Shown piece after piece: positions 1 to 12,502 of a stretch of DNA of 64,000 nucleotides; position 1 is the first letter of the stretch, and each line of letters starts with the position of its first letter. The position numbers and the translations under genes are program-made. This DNA is from Sthenelais limicola. Taxonomy: Eukaryota; Annelida; Polychaeta; Phyllodocida; Sigalionidae. The DNA lies in contig OW804097.1 in assembly GCA_942159475.1 (NCBI GenBank), forward strand, positions 114,774,169 to 114,838,168. The letters run 5' to 3'. The notes beneath the pieces were generated by a model. The model worked only from the letters and a program-made list of their open reading frames with translations, was not told where the DNA came from and made no database searches.

Positions 1-300
1 ACAATGAATTAACAGAAAACGGGCAACATTTACGGCGATTGGGATCATTCATTCCATGTTATTTGAGCTGGTTAGATTAATTATATGTCTGCCTGACGTA
101 TTGACAGTTTCCAGTAAATAATGTTGCTGCGTTTGTGTATTTGTGATGTACTCCTTTGTTTTATTTGATGTTAATGTAAATGTATTTGTAAACTGCAGCA
201 TTTGGGTGTTATAATTTATTGTTTTAATGCTTAAAGTTGTGACCATATTGTGTGGAAGACTGTAAGAACCACAAATTGAATCCAAAGATCGGCGACTAAA

Positions 301-402
301 GGTATTAATTCCCTCGTTTTGGGGCTTTCAAGTGTTTTATCATAATCCATCATCCATCTACTCCTAACAGCTTTAGCCCCCAAACCTCGGGGAATTAATA
401 CC
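301..402. repeat. Imperfect hairpin enclosing an acetyltransferase tail relic
   Basis: The left arm (301-327) and right arm (371-402) are near reverse complements, starting with GGTATTAATTCCC and ending with GGGAATTAATACC. The loop contains 24 bases identical to the 3' end of the neighbouring GNAT last exon, encoding MMDYDKTL on the minus strand. Either a sixth gene copy has been almost wholly deleted or the tail was captured by a foldback-type element. The match is seen directly; its origin is inferred. Confidence 0.4.
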
Positions 403-1405
403 ATAGCAATCATGCCCAGATTAGATCTTACAATCTGGCTCTTCCTCCATAGTATGTCGGGACTCTTTCTTATCCAGTTAAATGAGTTTTTATAATCACA
501 TATATCACCGGTCTTATGCTGTAAGAAATATTCTGGTTTCTGAGACAATACCCCAAACCCAACGGACACTTGCCAGTCTACCTTGACCAGCTCAAGACAG
601 GCAAACAACTACAAGGTTAGACAGAAATGGATCCAATGACCAGGGTCCACCAAACTCTGGAAAAAGAATTTTTTGATTTGGTGGGAATCTAGTGTAGGCC
701 CTGATTCCACCCTTCAGTCACTCGGTAGTCATACAGGTTAGGTGTCTGATGCCTTGTCTACCTATTATTATTTGTAGATAATAAATATACCACATAATTA
801 ATCATTCTATTACAACAGTTGTGCTGCCAAAGATGTGTAAAAGGCTTTTTACTGGAGGCCCAAACTTTCAACACAGCTTACTTTTGGCTGGGTATTGATT
901 TCTCCCAAACAATATTTTCAAGGGAGGTGAATGCGAACCTATTTCAATTACTGTGTTCTGCTCGCTCTTGCTCTCCCTCTCACACATACTCCGACAGACT
1001 TGTCTTCTTAAATTTGTTTTTGAGCTGTGCTTTGAACTTATGGTATAATTGCTAATTACTTCAATCCCCTGTTTTATAAATTGGTGGGTGTTGCATTTGT
1101 GGATGGAGATACTACTTGGACAAGAAGTTGGTGCACAAGATCCTAATGCGGCCCAAATGTGTGCCTGCTGAGGTAGTCACAAATTAAAAATTATTATTGT
1201 TCAGGGAATCCAATTGCCTAATGTGACTATGCAAAGCCTTCAAACCTTTAACAGCTCTGTTATTAGACTGTTAAATATAATATGACCATGAAAATATCAG
1301 TATTTAAGCTAACATCTAGTTCCTCCTCAGATCCCAAATTAACTTATTTAAATAAAGGAAGTGGTGTCAATTTAATTGATACAGAGACACATCTTGATAA
1401 GGTAT

Positions 1406-1411
1406 TTTATT
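1406..1411 (-). promoter_or_regulatory. Poly(A) signal of copy A
   Basis: TTTATT on the plus strand reads AATAAA on the minus strand, about 70 nt downstream of the copy A stop codon. Copy D has the equivalent motif at the matching distance. Confidence 0.5.
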
Positions 1412-1479
1412 TAAAAAAGTTTAATGACATAAGCATGTACATCATATTCATCCATCTACATTGATGGTAACTTCCTACT

Positions 1480-3101
1480 TTAGATAAGTGTTTTATCATA
1501 ATCCATCATGCTATAGACTTTATTCAGATTTTGTGCCTTTTTGGCCGGTTTGACAGACAATTGTACATTCCTTGGTTCTAACATGTTCATTCCATACTGA
1601 TCAAAGAACGCTACAGCTTCAGCACTGTCTGCAAGAACCTGTAATTCAATATTTGCCTCACTTGGTATGGTGTCAATAAGAACATTCATTAGACATTGTG
1701 CGATACATTTATCATCTGCATACAGTGGCTTCAGCTGGAAATCTTCAGATCCCCTTCTTACACAACCATAGCCAACCACTTGGCCTTCCTTTACAGCTAC
1801 ATAGAAGGCATGATGGTGTGTGCGGAAAAGTTCAAGACATCTTTCTCTGGGAATTGGAGTAATCTCATCATTGTCATATTTGAGAAGATCTTCCCAGTTA
1901 CAATCTTCTACTTTGACAATACTGAGGCCATTGGGAAGGGAGCATTTCATTGCTTCTCTTATCTGTTGTGGCACTGGACAGAAGTATCCAGTTATGTATT
2001 CACCAGTGTGAATGAATCCTAGCTTTTCATACATGCCCTTTACGGCAGCAATTGAACAAAGGCCAACATTGAAGTCTCCTGCAAAGATAAATAAGTCATA
2101 GAGCCTCTTAAACTTTAGAAAATATTATACGATGGGATGAGAGACATTACTAAAGATTATAATAAACAAATTTTAATATCTATCAAATGGAACATTGTTC
2201 ATATCTCAGCAGCCCCACAATCATAGGCAAGCCCACATACCAACTGATTCTAAACATTTTGTGATGACTTTCTTTCCAATCCCTTTTCCTCAGACCTCAG
2301 GCCTTGTCAAGAAGAAGCCAATCAAAGCAAATTTATTCTCCATTGTCGCACCAACTGGCAGCCAAGACACCATAGCTACAATGGATAGAGAGTTAAACAT
2401 TTAAGCAAAGGACCAACTTAGGCTATTTTCAAATCAAACATTATACCACAACGGCTTATACCATGACACAAGTTCTGTAGCAAATTTAACCAGAGAGTGT
2501 TTTCTTTTCCTATATCTAAACAGTGTGCTTCAAAATAATTGAATTTGAAACTAGAAACAGATATTGTTTTTGTTGGGCTAGTGCTTCAGAGTAAAATACA
2601 TATTTTACTTTGGATGGAAACTTTCATGCCATCTTTTTATGCTCATGATAGTAATCCAAGGCTAATTGAGAAAGGAAAAACCTCACTAACGACCAGTGAT
2701 TTGTCAGACATCTGTGTTTACAACCATGTGATTTCAAGTGAACAAATGACTTAATTCTCCCAGTAATAATGGCAATCTATTGATACAAGTAATTTTGAAG
2801 TAGTACTCTTTCACTATCAAGAAGAAAAAGGGCAATTCCAAATTCATATAATTTACTTTTGTGGTAATATTCCCCTTTTCACACAGAATACCATAAGTGT
2901 GTATTATGAGTTCAGTGAAATCTTGTCGGACTTACAAAGAAGTCTCCCATCTGGAGTTGCTGCACAGTAGAAATTGTTTCGATTCATGTCATAACATTCC
3001 TGGAGATATGCCATGCTGTGATTCCATTTTTCACCATCACTAAGTTCCTTAAGCTGGTCCAACTCCTCTCTCTTCATACGACGGATTTCATACTCATCCA
3101 T
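1480..3101 (-). pseudogene. GNAT N-acetyltransferase copy A, premature stop in motif A
   Basis: Three exons on the minus strand: 2936-3101 (starts MDEYEIRRMKREE), 2241-2375 and 1480-2078, with GT..AG introns of 560 and 162 bp. They join in the same phases as in copies B-E. The product would be a two-part GNAT acetyltransferase, with an N-terminal acetyl-CoA-binding domain across exons 1-3 and a C-terminal half resembling the YitH/Acetyltransf_18 type. Exon 2 reads PEV-stop-GKGIG where the other copies read PE(V/L/H)RGKGIG: the Arg codon has become TGA, as expected for CpG decay of CGA (copy E has CGA). This truncates the protein inside the cofactor-binding loop. Exon 3 is still open, so the loss looks recent, or the stop may be polymorphic. 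The substrate is unknown. Confidence 0.8.
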
Positions 3102-3119
3102 TTTTCCTGGAGTAATTAA

Positions 3120-3808
3120 TTTGATTCAATTAAAAAATTCTTTATTTCTGATGTTATTACAAGTGGTTGGTCAACTCTGACATGTCAGGTCTTCCGGTGA
3201 TTGCCATACCTTTTAGACCTTCGAGTTGAGTTGCAAATTAACTAAACTATTGGACTAGGAGTAACTAGTTTCAGTACATGTGAAAGAATTATTGTGAGAG
3301 TGTGATACATATATGGTAATGAGTGAAATAGGTAATATACTTTATGATAACAAGTAGACCTGTACAGTAGTGATCATAAAACAGACATTTGGGCAGGTTA
3401 ACAGAAGTAATGTAAGAAGGTAAGATAAAATCAAACAAAACAAAGCAAACCAAATGGACAGTTGTAGGGCAGGGAAAGAGCAATTTGTATCTCAGAATGG
3501 TGTCAGTAGCTTTTCAGTAAATCTTTTGAAAGTTTTTGTATCCTCTATTTCATGGGCCACCAATTCCAGGCCATTCCATCTGGTTTGACATTTATATATT
3601 ATTGAGTTAATGATTTTAGTCAATTTTGGTTTTAATACAGTTAGATTTCTCTTCCCTTTAGTGTGGCTCCATGTTGGTAGCTCTCTTTTGTCAATATCAT
3701 CTTCATTCTGGGCAACTAAAAGGCTATGTCTAGGATGTGTTTGTCTCTTCATATTTGTAGAGGCCAGATATTTAGATTTTGATGTTCCTGGTCTACATTG
3801 TAAAATTT
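3120..3808 (-). mobile_element. 5'-truncated LINE-like retrotransposon fragment
   Basis: The minus-strand frame 3492-3752 encodes 86 aa that look like the C-terminal tail of a non-LTR retrotransposon polymerase: a basic stretch, then TRWNGLELVAHEIEDTKTFK, matching the family's usual 'WNxLPxxIxxxxSxxxFK' pattern. The 3' end of the fragment carries AATAAAGAATTTTTTAATTG on the minus strand, close to another tail at about 29284. Copy C shows the uninterrupted flanking sequence, which supports insertion here. The clade is not determined. Confidence 0.5.
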
Positions 3809-4619
3809 GGAAACTAGTCTGTTCTTAGATCAACAAGGAAGAAAGTTTCATGTTGGTGTTATGTGGTGTGATGAGGTTTGGTGTTGCAGGGTTGGTTGCT
3901 TTACCCCTTTTAAATGGTTGGTATTTATAACATAATAAATGTATTGCCATATTATTGAGTATGGTTGGTTTTATAGGATGGTTTATGCACTTAGTGTGGT
4001 TACCAACTCTACCAACATGTACAAGTTTATCTAATAGTTGAGTATCTTGGCATATCCCTACTGTTAATGTCTGACATTTTTGTAATAAGACAGATTTACA
4101 ATAACAAACCAAAAAGCCTGGACAGGTATAAAAAGAGGCAATGATTTGCAGTATCAGTCCTATTTTCTCCAAGTTGCCACTGTAATTCTGAAAAAGAATC
4201 CCAAAAAGATTACAAAAAGTTCTTGAACCTGTTGTTAACTAATGTAAACTGAGAATGCAGCTTTAATACCAAACAAGGTATTTGCATAGCCACAATTTTG
4301 AATCTAGATTCATACAGAATTATGGGACAAATGGTACAGTATAACATCTATATAAAACATGACATGTTCAGCATGGAATATTTATCAATGCTCTAATATT
4401 AATATCAATGTGCCACACATGTTTCCATAACACAAGATTACATCTTTCCCATCATGCATTTGGTTAACATAGATCATATATATACAAGCGATGTAAAGGT
4501 GAAAACATTTTGGCATTTTTCAATAAAATTCTTGCCAAATATCTGTATGTCAGATTTCATCAGAATCCATCCTGGATGAACTGTGACAGACATGCCCAGT
4601 GGCACATGCAAATCCCCTA

Positions 4620-4790
4620 TTAATCTATACTAGCTGCCCCCTTTATCACGGGTAGACATCCCATGTTCTCCCCCTTTCCCGCTTCCCTGTTTCCATCCCA
4701 CCCGTCACCCCATGATTATTATTATTATTAGCCTATACATAAAATCCACCCAAATTCGAATAGATAGGCCCAATGCTTAGCTTGCCATGC
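4620..4790. repeat. Dispersed repeat, second copy near 32240
   Basis: Both places share the order ACTAGCTG, a TTTATCAC(G)GGTAGACA core, CCCTGTT/CCATGTTCTC, a long C/T tract and then an AAATTCGAATA motif. The other copy is about 32240-32400. Its class cannot be told. Confidence 0.45.
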
Positions 4791-4844
4791 CAGTGGACAA
4801 ATTACCTTAGGCATGTTGCTAGGGAGCGTTTCTACGACGACAAC

Positions 4845-4940
4845 GACGACGTTGCGTCGCCAAATAGGCGGGCGCATTTAAGTTGCGTCGCCAATAACAA
4901 TGTTGCGTCGCCAATAACAACGTTGCGTCGCCAAATAATA
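4845..4940. repeat. Short tandem repeat around GTTGCGTCGCCAA
   Basis: GTTGCGTCGCCAA recurs at least four times within 96 bases, with spacers such as TAACAA. It is locally GC-rich and CpG-rich in AT-rich surroundings. Confidence 0.7.
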
Positions 4941-6681
4941 AAATGTAAGTGGGTCAAAGCAGAGGGAGCGGGCGGATTACGGTAATTTAATCAGATTCGC
5001 TTCTATTTTCTTGGCAAAAATTATTCGGGGAAAACGAAGACCGTGGTAACCTCACTTGAAGCCAAAGGAAGCTGAGCTAAGCTGCGTGGAAAGTTGGGGA
5101 ATTTTACATGGCTCATGTACGGAGCCTTTCTTCTGTCGATGTCGTAACTATCTATTAATTAGAATATCTAAGCGGATTATTACACAATTACAGTGAGGTT
5201 GGAACTACCTAATATCAAACTTACTAAACTATAGTAGTCTCAGTTTTTATCCTATGAAGTGCATCACATAATAGACCAGAAGAAAGTTAGTTGACTACTG
5301 AAAGATTCTCTCTGTTTTACTGTTATATCACTTTCCTAGACTGTCATTAGATTCCAAAAGATTACTCATCAATTTGAAATTACTCTTTTTTCTACTGCTG
5401 ATTTGTTAAAGCTCCATGTTCTAGTTGAACTACCTCTTTATATTGTATAATATCAACATGACCAACTAATGTGATTGTGACTTAGATTGTCTGACTGACC
5501 TCCAACCTAATGGGAGAGATATTTAAAACAAAACATTAATTTATTAAGTTAATTAAAGTTAATTTCACATGCAGTAGACAGAAAGGCAGTTATTTGTTAT
5601 ATATAATTATTTTAAAGCTATGAGTTTCGTCCTACCTCTCTGGCTATGTTGATTCCAATTGAGTCTGCAGAAGAGAAGGGAGAAGGTGAGAAAGGAATAA
5701 CAGGTAATAAGTAGCCTTGCACAAGAACAATGTCATGGCTTATCATAACATCTCAACACATTTCCTAATCTTTCTGGAGCAGCAATAGGCTCGTAACCCC
5801 AATTATAAGGAACTGGATCTATTTATTTCAGGTCAAAGTATGGAGCTCTTCAATATCTTTTAACACTTAAGGGGCATGGGCTTGAAACTTTGGACTTTGA
5901 AATAATTTACGTTGACCTTCACCCAGGTTATTTTGACCAATTAATAGCCCATATTGGCCCATATTGAATGTGTGTGAAGTTTCCTAAAGGTAGTATTTGT
6001 TCTTATTTTATGGCATGTGTATCATAGTGATTGTGCCCCTAGGGTGTCCCTGGCATCAATGTTGATGTACCCACGATCTGGAGGGAAGCGACTAGATAAT
6101 ATACGCCAGGCTGCTAACGCACTATAGAGACATGATGCACTGGTTCTTTCCAGCATGTTGTGAGGTGAAATAGAGAACATGGATTAATACCAATACTAAC
6201 TATAAATCTAACCCTAAATTAGTGGTCCTAAGTCAGTGCAGGTAGTAGGTGTAACATATTAGTAGCCTGGCGCCTAGTATTTAGTCGGTTCCCTCATGAT
6301 TGGTATCAAATAAATAAGGATTTCTCAGGTCTGCTGAGGTACTCGTCAATTACAAATAATCACCTTTATGTGTGCAGGCAAACAAATAGACTTAATGTCA
6401 AATTGCAAAGCTTTCAGACCTTGAATGGTTCTGTTATTAGACTACTAAATGTAATGCAGCCTTTCAGTATATCAGCTAACATCACTGCTGTCAAGCAGAC
6501 AGTGACCTCCTCATTAGATTGAAAATCGACAAATTAACCAAGAAAGGTAAGTGGTTGGCAAGGAACTTGGAGTACATATGCAGAGTGATCTGAATGACTG
6601 GCAATTTATTTGATAACTTTCATTGACATCAGTACGCACATACTTGAGAATAATAAACAACCGTCATATTTATTTAATCAC

Positions 6682-6687
6682 TTTATT
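6682..6687 (-). promoter_or_regulatory. Poly(A) signal of copy B
   Basis: AATAAA on the minus strand, about 115 nt beyond the copy B stop codon. A second one follows a few bases further on. Confidence 0.5.
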
Positions 6688-6799
6688 CACAATATAATTG
6701 ATACAAAGACTCTCAGCTTGGTAATTATTTAAAAATGTTCAATGACATAAGCATGTACATCATTGATAATTATTTATATACATCGATGGTAACTTCCAT

Positions 6800-9122
6800 T
6801 TAGATAAGTGTTTTATCATAATCCATCATGCCATAGACTTTGTCCAAATTTTTTGCCTTTTTGGCCGGCTTGACAAACAATTGTACATTCTTCAACTCTG
6901 ACATTTTCATTCCATACTGATCAAAGAATGCTACAGCTTCAGCACTATTTGCAAGAACTTGTAATTGAATATTTGCCTCACTTGGTATGGTGTCAATAAG
7001 AACATTCATTAGACATTGGGCAATACTCTTATCATCTGCATAAAGTGGCTTCAACTGGAAATCTTCAGATCCCCTTCTTACACAACCATAGCCAACCACT
7101 TGGCCGTCCTTTACAGCTACATAGAAGGCATGATGGTGTGTGCGGAAAAGTTCAAGACATCTTTCTCTGGGAATTGGAGTAATCTCTTCATTGTCATATT
7201 TGAGAAGATCTTCCCAGTTACAATCTCCTACTTTGACAATACTGAGGCCATTGGGAAGGGAACATTTCACAGCTTCTCTTATCTGTTGTGGCACTGGGCA
7301 GAAGTATCCAGTTATGTATTCACCAGTGTGGATAAATCCTAGTTTTTCATACATGCCCTTTGCACTAACAAGTGAGGAAACACCAGCATTGAAGTCTCCT
7401 GAAATTAGTTAAAGGGTTATATGTTTTGGAGCCTACCCAATAGTAATTGGATAGAAAAAAATACTTGTGGCCTAATAACTACCTGGCCCTAACACAAAAA
7501 GCTCTTGGTTCCCTTTTTTACTCATCGATATTAATTATTATTATTAATTAATAATATTATGGCAAAATCAATTCAATTTTTACTTCATATTATAATGAAA
7601 TGAAGAGAGCTGCCAAGACCAGAATTGCTGAATCAATTCAAATATTCTCACACATTAACGTGGGGAGAAAATATTTTTGGGAAATCAAGAGGGAGTCGTG
7701 CAAATCAAAGAAGGCAAAATGTTTTGTTAATGGTTTCAAAATTTTCATCAGTGAAGAATTACCATCATCACACATGGCTCCAAACATATATATACACTTA
7801 CCAAATGATTGTAAACATTTTGTGACAACCTTTTTCCCTATTCCTTTCCCTCTATGCTCCGGTCTTGTCAAAAAGTTACTGATCCAGGCAAATTGATTTT
7901 TCCTTTCTCCACCAAATGGTAGCCAACATACCATAGCTACAATAGAATGAGCAGTAATTTATAGTCATCCAGGAAAGCATGGTTTCCCTACTTATGTTTT
8001 ATACAGGAAGACATAATTATCTGTCAAGACCAAAGCTCACAGGAGAAATACCATGCTATTCTGCTTCTGGGTGGGTTTAACTAGGTCTATGACTTTGACA
8101 AGATAGTATCTTTTCTTGACATAATGAAATTAATTGCCGCTGTGCGACAGAAAGTATCAGCTATAATGATACATCTAAAGCTAAGAAAAACTGGAGAATC
8201 CAACAAGTTTTAAGGATATTAATTCAGTGTTGGTCCAATCTGGGATTTATGGTGTTTAAAAGAAAGAATGGAGAATCCAACATAGTTTTAAGGATAATCA
8301 CTGAGGGTTGGTCCCTTGTGGGATTTGTGGTGTTTGGTGTGGGTTTCACTGGAAATGATTTGACAAAAGGTCTTCATTTCAAGGAGGCTTGTCCTGCCTA
8401 AATGCAACAAGTGTTGGTTCTCATCAAGAGATTCATTCTCTACATTAGAGAAAACCAAACACAAAATTGCTGTTGGTGTTCTAGGAATGGATTAAGAGGA
8501 AATCTTATTCCACCATGAGAATATTGAGTAGCCTACTAGTATGTCCGCAGGTTAGCTTAATGTCAGTTTACTCTTTATGTAAGTTTATGTCATGTCTCTT
8601 TATAAATGATGATGAAATGATGAAATGTATCACAACCAATGTGAAGTTCTCAGGAATAAAAGCTTTAAAAAAAATGGGAGTTCTTATTTAGTTGTCTTGA
8701 GTCTGTATAACTATATGATTGAGTCCTGACGACACCCTTAAAATAAGGCGCAACAACAATGGGCCCATTGTATAAGTTTTGTTGACTGTTCTTTATGAAC
8801 GGCCATGACAACTTGTACAGCAGGCCCAATGAGTTACAATTTCTTATCTTTTTCTTGTAATTTATATTGTTAAATTCAAGGAGAGTTGAACCCTTTCTCC
8901 AAACCTTCTCTATTCTACATGACAAAATGTTAATAGTGCATGGTGTCCAACTATCTTACAAAGTATCCTGCCATCTGGAGTTGCTGCACAGTAGTAATGG
9001 TTTGGATTCATGTCATAACATTCCTGGATGTATGCCATGCTGATATTCCGGTGTTCACCATCAGTGAGTTCCTTCATTTGAACTAGTTCCTCTCTCTTCA
9101 TACAGCGGATTTCATACTCCAT
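6800..9122 (-). CDS. GNAT N-acetyltransferase copy B
   Basis: Minus-strand gene with three exons: 8960-9122, 7802-7936 and 6800-7398. Introns of about 1,023 and 403 bp are longer than in the other copies. All junctions are GT..AG and in phase (1 then 1). Exon 1 begins MEYEIRCMKREE, one codon shorter than the other copies. Exon 2 carries motif A, RPEHRGKGIGKKV, the pyrophosphate-binding loop of acetyl-CoA in GNAT enzymes. Exon 3 gives the second half, with GYGCVRRGSEDFQLKPLYAD typical of YitH-like C-terminal acetyltransferase domains. The frame is open to KTLI-stop. It is the most divergent copy, especially in exons 1-2, so probably the oldest split. Expected role: transfer of an acetyl group to an amine of unknown identity, probably in the cytosol because no signal peptide is seen. 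Confidence 0.85.
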
Positions 9123-10844
9123 CTTTTCTCTAGTGATTGGAAGAAATTGGCTCTTCTTAGATCAAGAAAGAGAAAAGTCTCCTGCTAGGAGTTAGATGGA
9201 AATGTTTACGTAGGCGTATGGATATCGCACAACCTGCAGGGTGAGTGCTATATTCTATGCTGGAGATCAAATTCTTTGTTTATGCGTCTGTGCAGAAAAC
9301 AAGTCTTATAAGTTGATTATTATACATGCCTCTAATTTTACATGTAAAACCTACTTAATTAAACAAATTATACTATAATTTACCATATCTGGTTATCCTA
9401 CCAGAGGAATAGGTGAAACAATCGGAGAAAAAAAGCGCACACTCGGCAAATTTGTGCCGCCAAACTTGCATGACGACACAAAATAGTTCCATCTGTAAAG
9501 AACAAGTCCATTACCACTTCACAAGTAAAGAATGGCGATTGGCGCCTCGATAGTAAACGCATGTATAATAATGGTATACAGTTCACTCCATTCATTCATA
9601 TGTTAGCATATTCTGATCACTTGCTATACATGCTGGTATATAGAAATGTATACAAAGAAGGAGTCATAATATCTTTTTCAAAATTTGTCTTGATTAAGTA
9701 CATCAGAAGAAGAGTACTTAGCAATCAGAAGACGCATTTGTTTATATATTGGCTTTCTGATTTTCACCCAACCATGTTCTTTTGCAAGTCAAAGTTTAAA
9801 ACCATGCCATGGTACCTTCTTTTTACATTGAACACTGGTAATTAATTTAAGGATATATTAATGTATATTAATTAACATACCTCCCTGTCTATGTTTTCCC
9901 TTGAGTTTGCTCAAGATTTAGGTGACAAGGAATTTAAGGTCTTCTTCAGATAGATACAAAGGACTCTGATCCACTGTATGATTATTGGGGAATATGACAT
10001 ACATGTGTATTTGTGGTGTGCTCTATTAAGTATGAAAGTAGGTTGCTTGGCTCTAGGTCAAACTCATGAATGTAATGTAAACAGAGACGATGGATCCCAC
10101 GTTCACACTCAGGCAACACAAATCATTTAAGTGTTTCACAATTGGGACAAGGATTTTCCTTTTTGTCATATTAAAAAAATTGTTATTAGCCATAGTTATT
10201 ACACATTTCATATATAAATTTACACATGGTCTTATAATTTAAACCTGTTTAATGCGTTTGCCATATGATTCAATTAAAAAATAAAAATAAAAGACATAAT
10301 TCTACCCCAAAATTCATCCCACTCAATTCATTCATTTATAATTAGAAAACATTTGCAACAATTCTTGGCGATGTGTCATGCGTAGCCATGCCTGCCATGT
10401 GGGTCAGATCATGAAAATAAGAATAATCTACAAATTCAGTAAATTATATTAAATGAAGGTGAACAATTGTAAATACTTGATATACCAGAGTATAGTTGGT
10501 AATGGGATGACCTTAGATAGCTTTGGTTAATTTAAATTGTAATTTGCTATAATTTGTTAAGAATGTGAAAGAATTGATGGAAACCAATTGTGCAACTGCC
10601 TGCAATTCACCCATGGATTAGTGACCTACTTCTATCAAACCATATCTCATACAGCATGTAGATGTTAGTCACACTACTCTATATTGAGCAAAGACTTTTT
10701 AGATTGAAAAAGATTACTAACCATCGATTCAGAATCTCATATTTGATTCATTAAATGCAATAATACCAAGCAGCTGTTTCCATTGGGATATCCTATCACA
10801 GAGCCTGTTACATTTCTCTATGGAAAAGGCCTAATGGTCAGATG

Positions 10845-11945
10845 CTCAAAATGTGATCCCCTATCAGGAGCTCTACACATTTACTCAATTGTACTAAATT
10901 ATGGTGAAAAATCATACATCATTAATCATAAAGGTATGTTTTGTGGTTGATTCCATTAGTGTTAGGTTAGTTTAAACTGTATTTAGATTTTCATTTTTGT
11001 CCCAAATTTTGGTAGTTTCAGAGGATTTGCGAAGGCCACTTGTGCAATATTAAGTGACTTAGCCCATGGGAGAGGATATGAACTTTTGACCCAGTGATAA
11101 CTTTGCGCAATGGTCAGATCCTCAAAATATGATTTTGATTTAGCAGTTCTACACATCTAGTCTATCCTACTAAATTAAGGTGAAAAATCATATATCATAA
11201 ATCATAAAGGTATGTTTGGTAATGGGTTAATTCCAATTGTGTCAGACGGGCAGAATATGATAACTTTTGGGAATATATATAATGTTCTGTGAAGTTTGTC
11301 CAGTGAGACACCTTAGTCTCTTTGCAATACCCGTGGATATGGGTATTACAAAGAGACTAAGAAAAAAAATACAAAATGATGAAATCTATCCAGACTACTG
11401 GCTACATCTCATCCCATCTTCACTAATTATCATCTTATTCTTAAACAATTCTCTCTTTATATCTTATATGACATCTAATTATTTGTACATATTTGGGTTT
11501 TATTATTTCAGGACACAACAAAAAACACATTATTAGGTATTGTGAGCGTATATATATATATGATTAACATGAATAAATATATTTGATAAATAAATATACC
11601 TCAAAAGTCCAGACGTTAGGGCCTAACATCCGATGGGGTCCCACCTTCAGACGTTAGGGCCAACCCACTTTCAGACATTAGGGCCCACCCCAGAATCAGC
11701 GGTGGGCCCTAACGTTTGAAGGTGGGTGGGCCCTAACGTCTGAAAGTGGGTGGGCCCTAACATCTGAACTTTCGGCTCTAGGGTCCGAGGTTTCTGGGCT
11801 CAATCGTCTGGGCCTTATCATCGTCGGGCCCTAACGTCTGGAGCCTGTATTTAGATCTTCATTTTTGTCCTAAAGTTTGGTAGTTTCAGAGGATTTGTAA
11901 AGGCCACTTGTGCAATATTGAGTGCCCATGTGAGAGAATGTAAAC
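10845..11945. mobile_element. Two tandem MITE copies, the second split by a hairpin array
   Basis: The first copy is about 10845-11075. The second starts near 11107 and resumes at about 11846. Both share the family body: a GCTCTACACATTTA-like segment, a TACTAAATTA(T/A)GGTGAAAAATC segment, then CTGTATTTAGAT, a TTTGGTAGTTTCAGAGGATT segment and CACTTGTGCAATATT. The same body with clearer terminal inverted repeats occurs at 56003-56236. The two parts of the second copy flank 11600-11840, a palindromic repeat cluster. Confidence 0.5.
11600..11840. repeat. Cluster of short inverted repeats, GGGCCCTAACGTCTGAA type
   Basis: CAGACGTTAGGGCC (or a close variant) appears several times on one strand in the left part, and its complement GGGCCCTAACGTCTG appears several times in the right part, after a centre near 11690-11702. 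The cluster can fold into a long hairpin. It is GC-rich in AT-rich surroundings and sits inside a MITE. Confidence 0.65.
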
Positions 11946-12502
11946 TTTGAAAGTATAGCTAGACTCCATCTCAATTCATTGGGGAACTCCTTAAAATAGA
12001 AGGTGAATATCTTTATTGCCACTGTTCTACTGACATTATTTGTTCTATCCATGTTGAAGGTTAATGCTCTTGTCTATAATCATCATCATCAGACAGTTAT
12101 TATTTTAAATTTATCTGATTCTGTTTCATACCATGTTAGGTCATAGGGGCACCACTGAAGAACTGGTCACAATTTTCCTCCATCTTGGGCAGTCTCTGAT
12201 GGCGCTGTTTGTTTGTCCTAGCAACCTGAGGGCATGGTAGTTGCCTTTGAGGTACCTCTATTGAGCGTTGTGCAGTGGCATAGGTTTGGATCAAGGTGGA
12301 TATAGGCCAAAGATTCGACCATTATTGCCATTATCTCGCAAAAACGACCTTTAGCCCATACATCCATTGCCTGATTCTGTACCCGTCAAGAAGGTGACTA
12401 ATAGTTCAGAGTCAATCTCCTCATAGTCGTACAAAATAACGAGACTGCCCACTTTCCCCTACGATGCATGAGTCGGCCCCTCTTATAATAATAAGACAAA
12501 AA

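Larger units (their letters stand above)
1..1479. other. Intergenic stretch left of the acetyltransferase array
   Basis: No convincing gene. The longest open frame (231-608, minus) has no recognisable domain. The one notable item is a 24-base match (330-353) to the last codons of the acetyltransferase genes, lying in the loop of an imperfect hairpin whose arms are 301-327 and 371-402. The rest is AT-rich sequence without clear coding or RNA features. Confidence 0.5.
3102..6799. other. Intergenic stretch between copies A and B
   Basis: No gene recognised. It holds a truncated LINE-like insertion (about 3120-3808), a dispersed repeat (about 4620-4790) with a relative near 32240, a short tandem repeat (4845-4940) and otherwise featureless AT-rich DNA. 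Bases 3809-3860 resume the copy A upstream sequence seen next to copy C at 16806, so the LINE fragment split that sequence. Confidence 0.5.

Noticed and set aside
1696..2022. Antisense frames over each GNAT exon 3 (also 7016-7342, 20969-21244, 26919-27173)
   Set aside because: Mirror shadows of the real minus-strand exon; their similarity to each other only reflects the duplicated gene.
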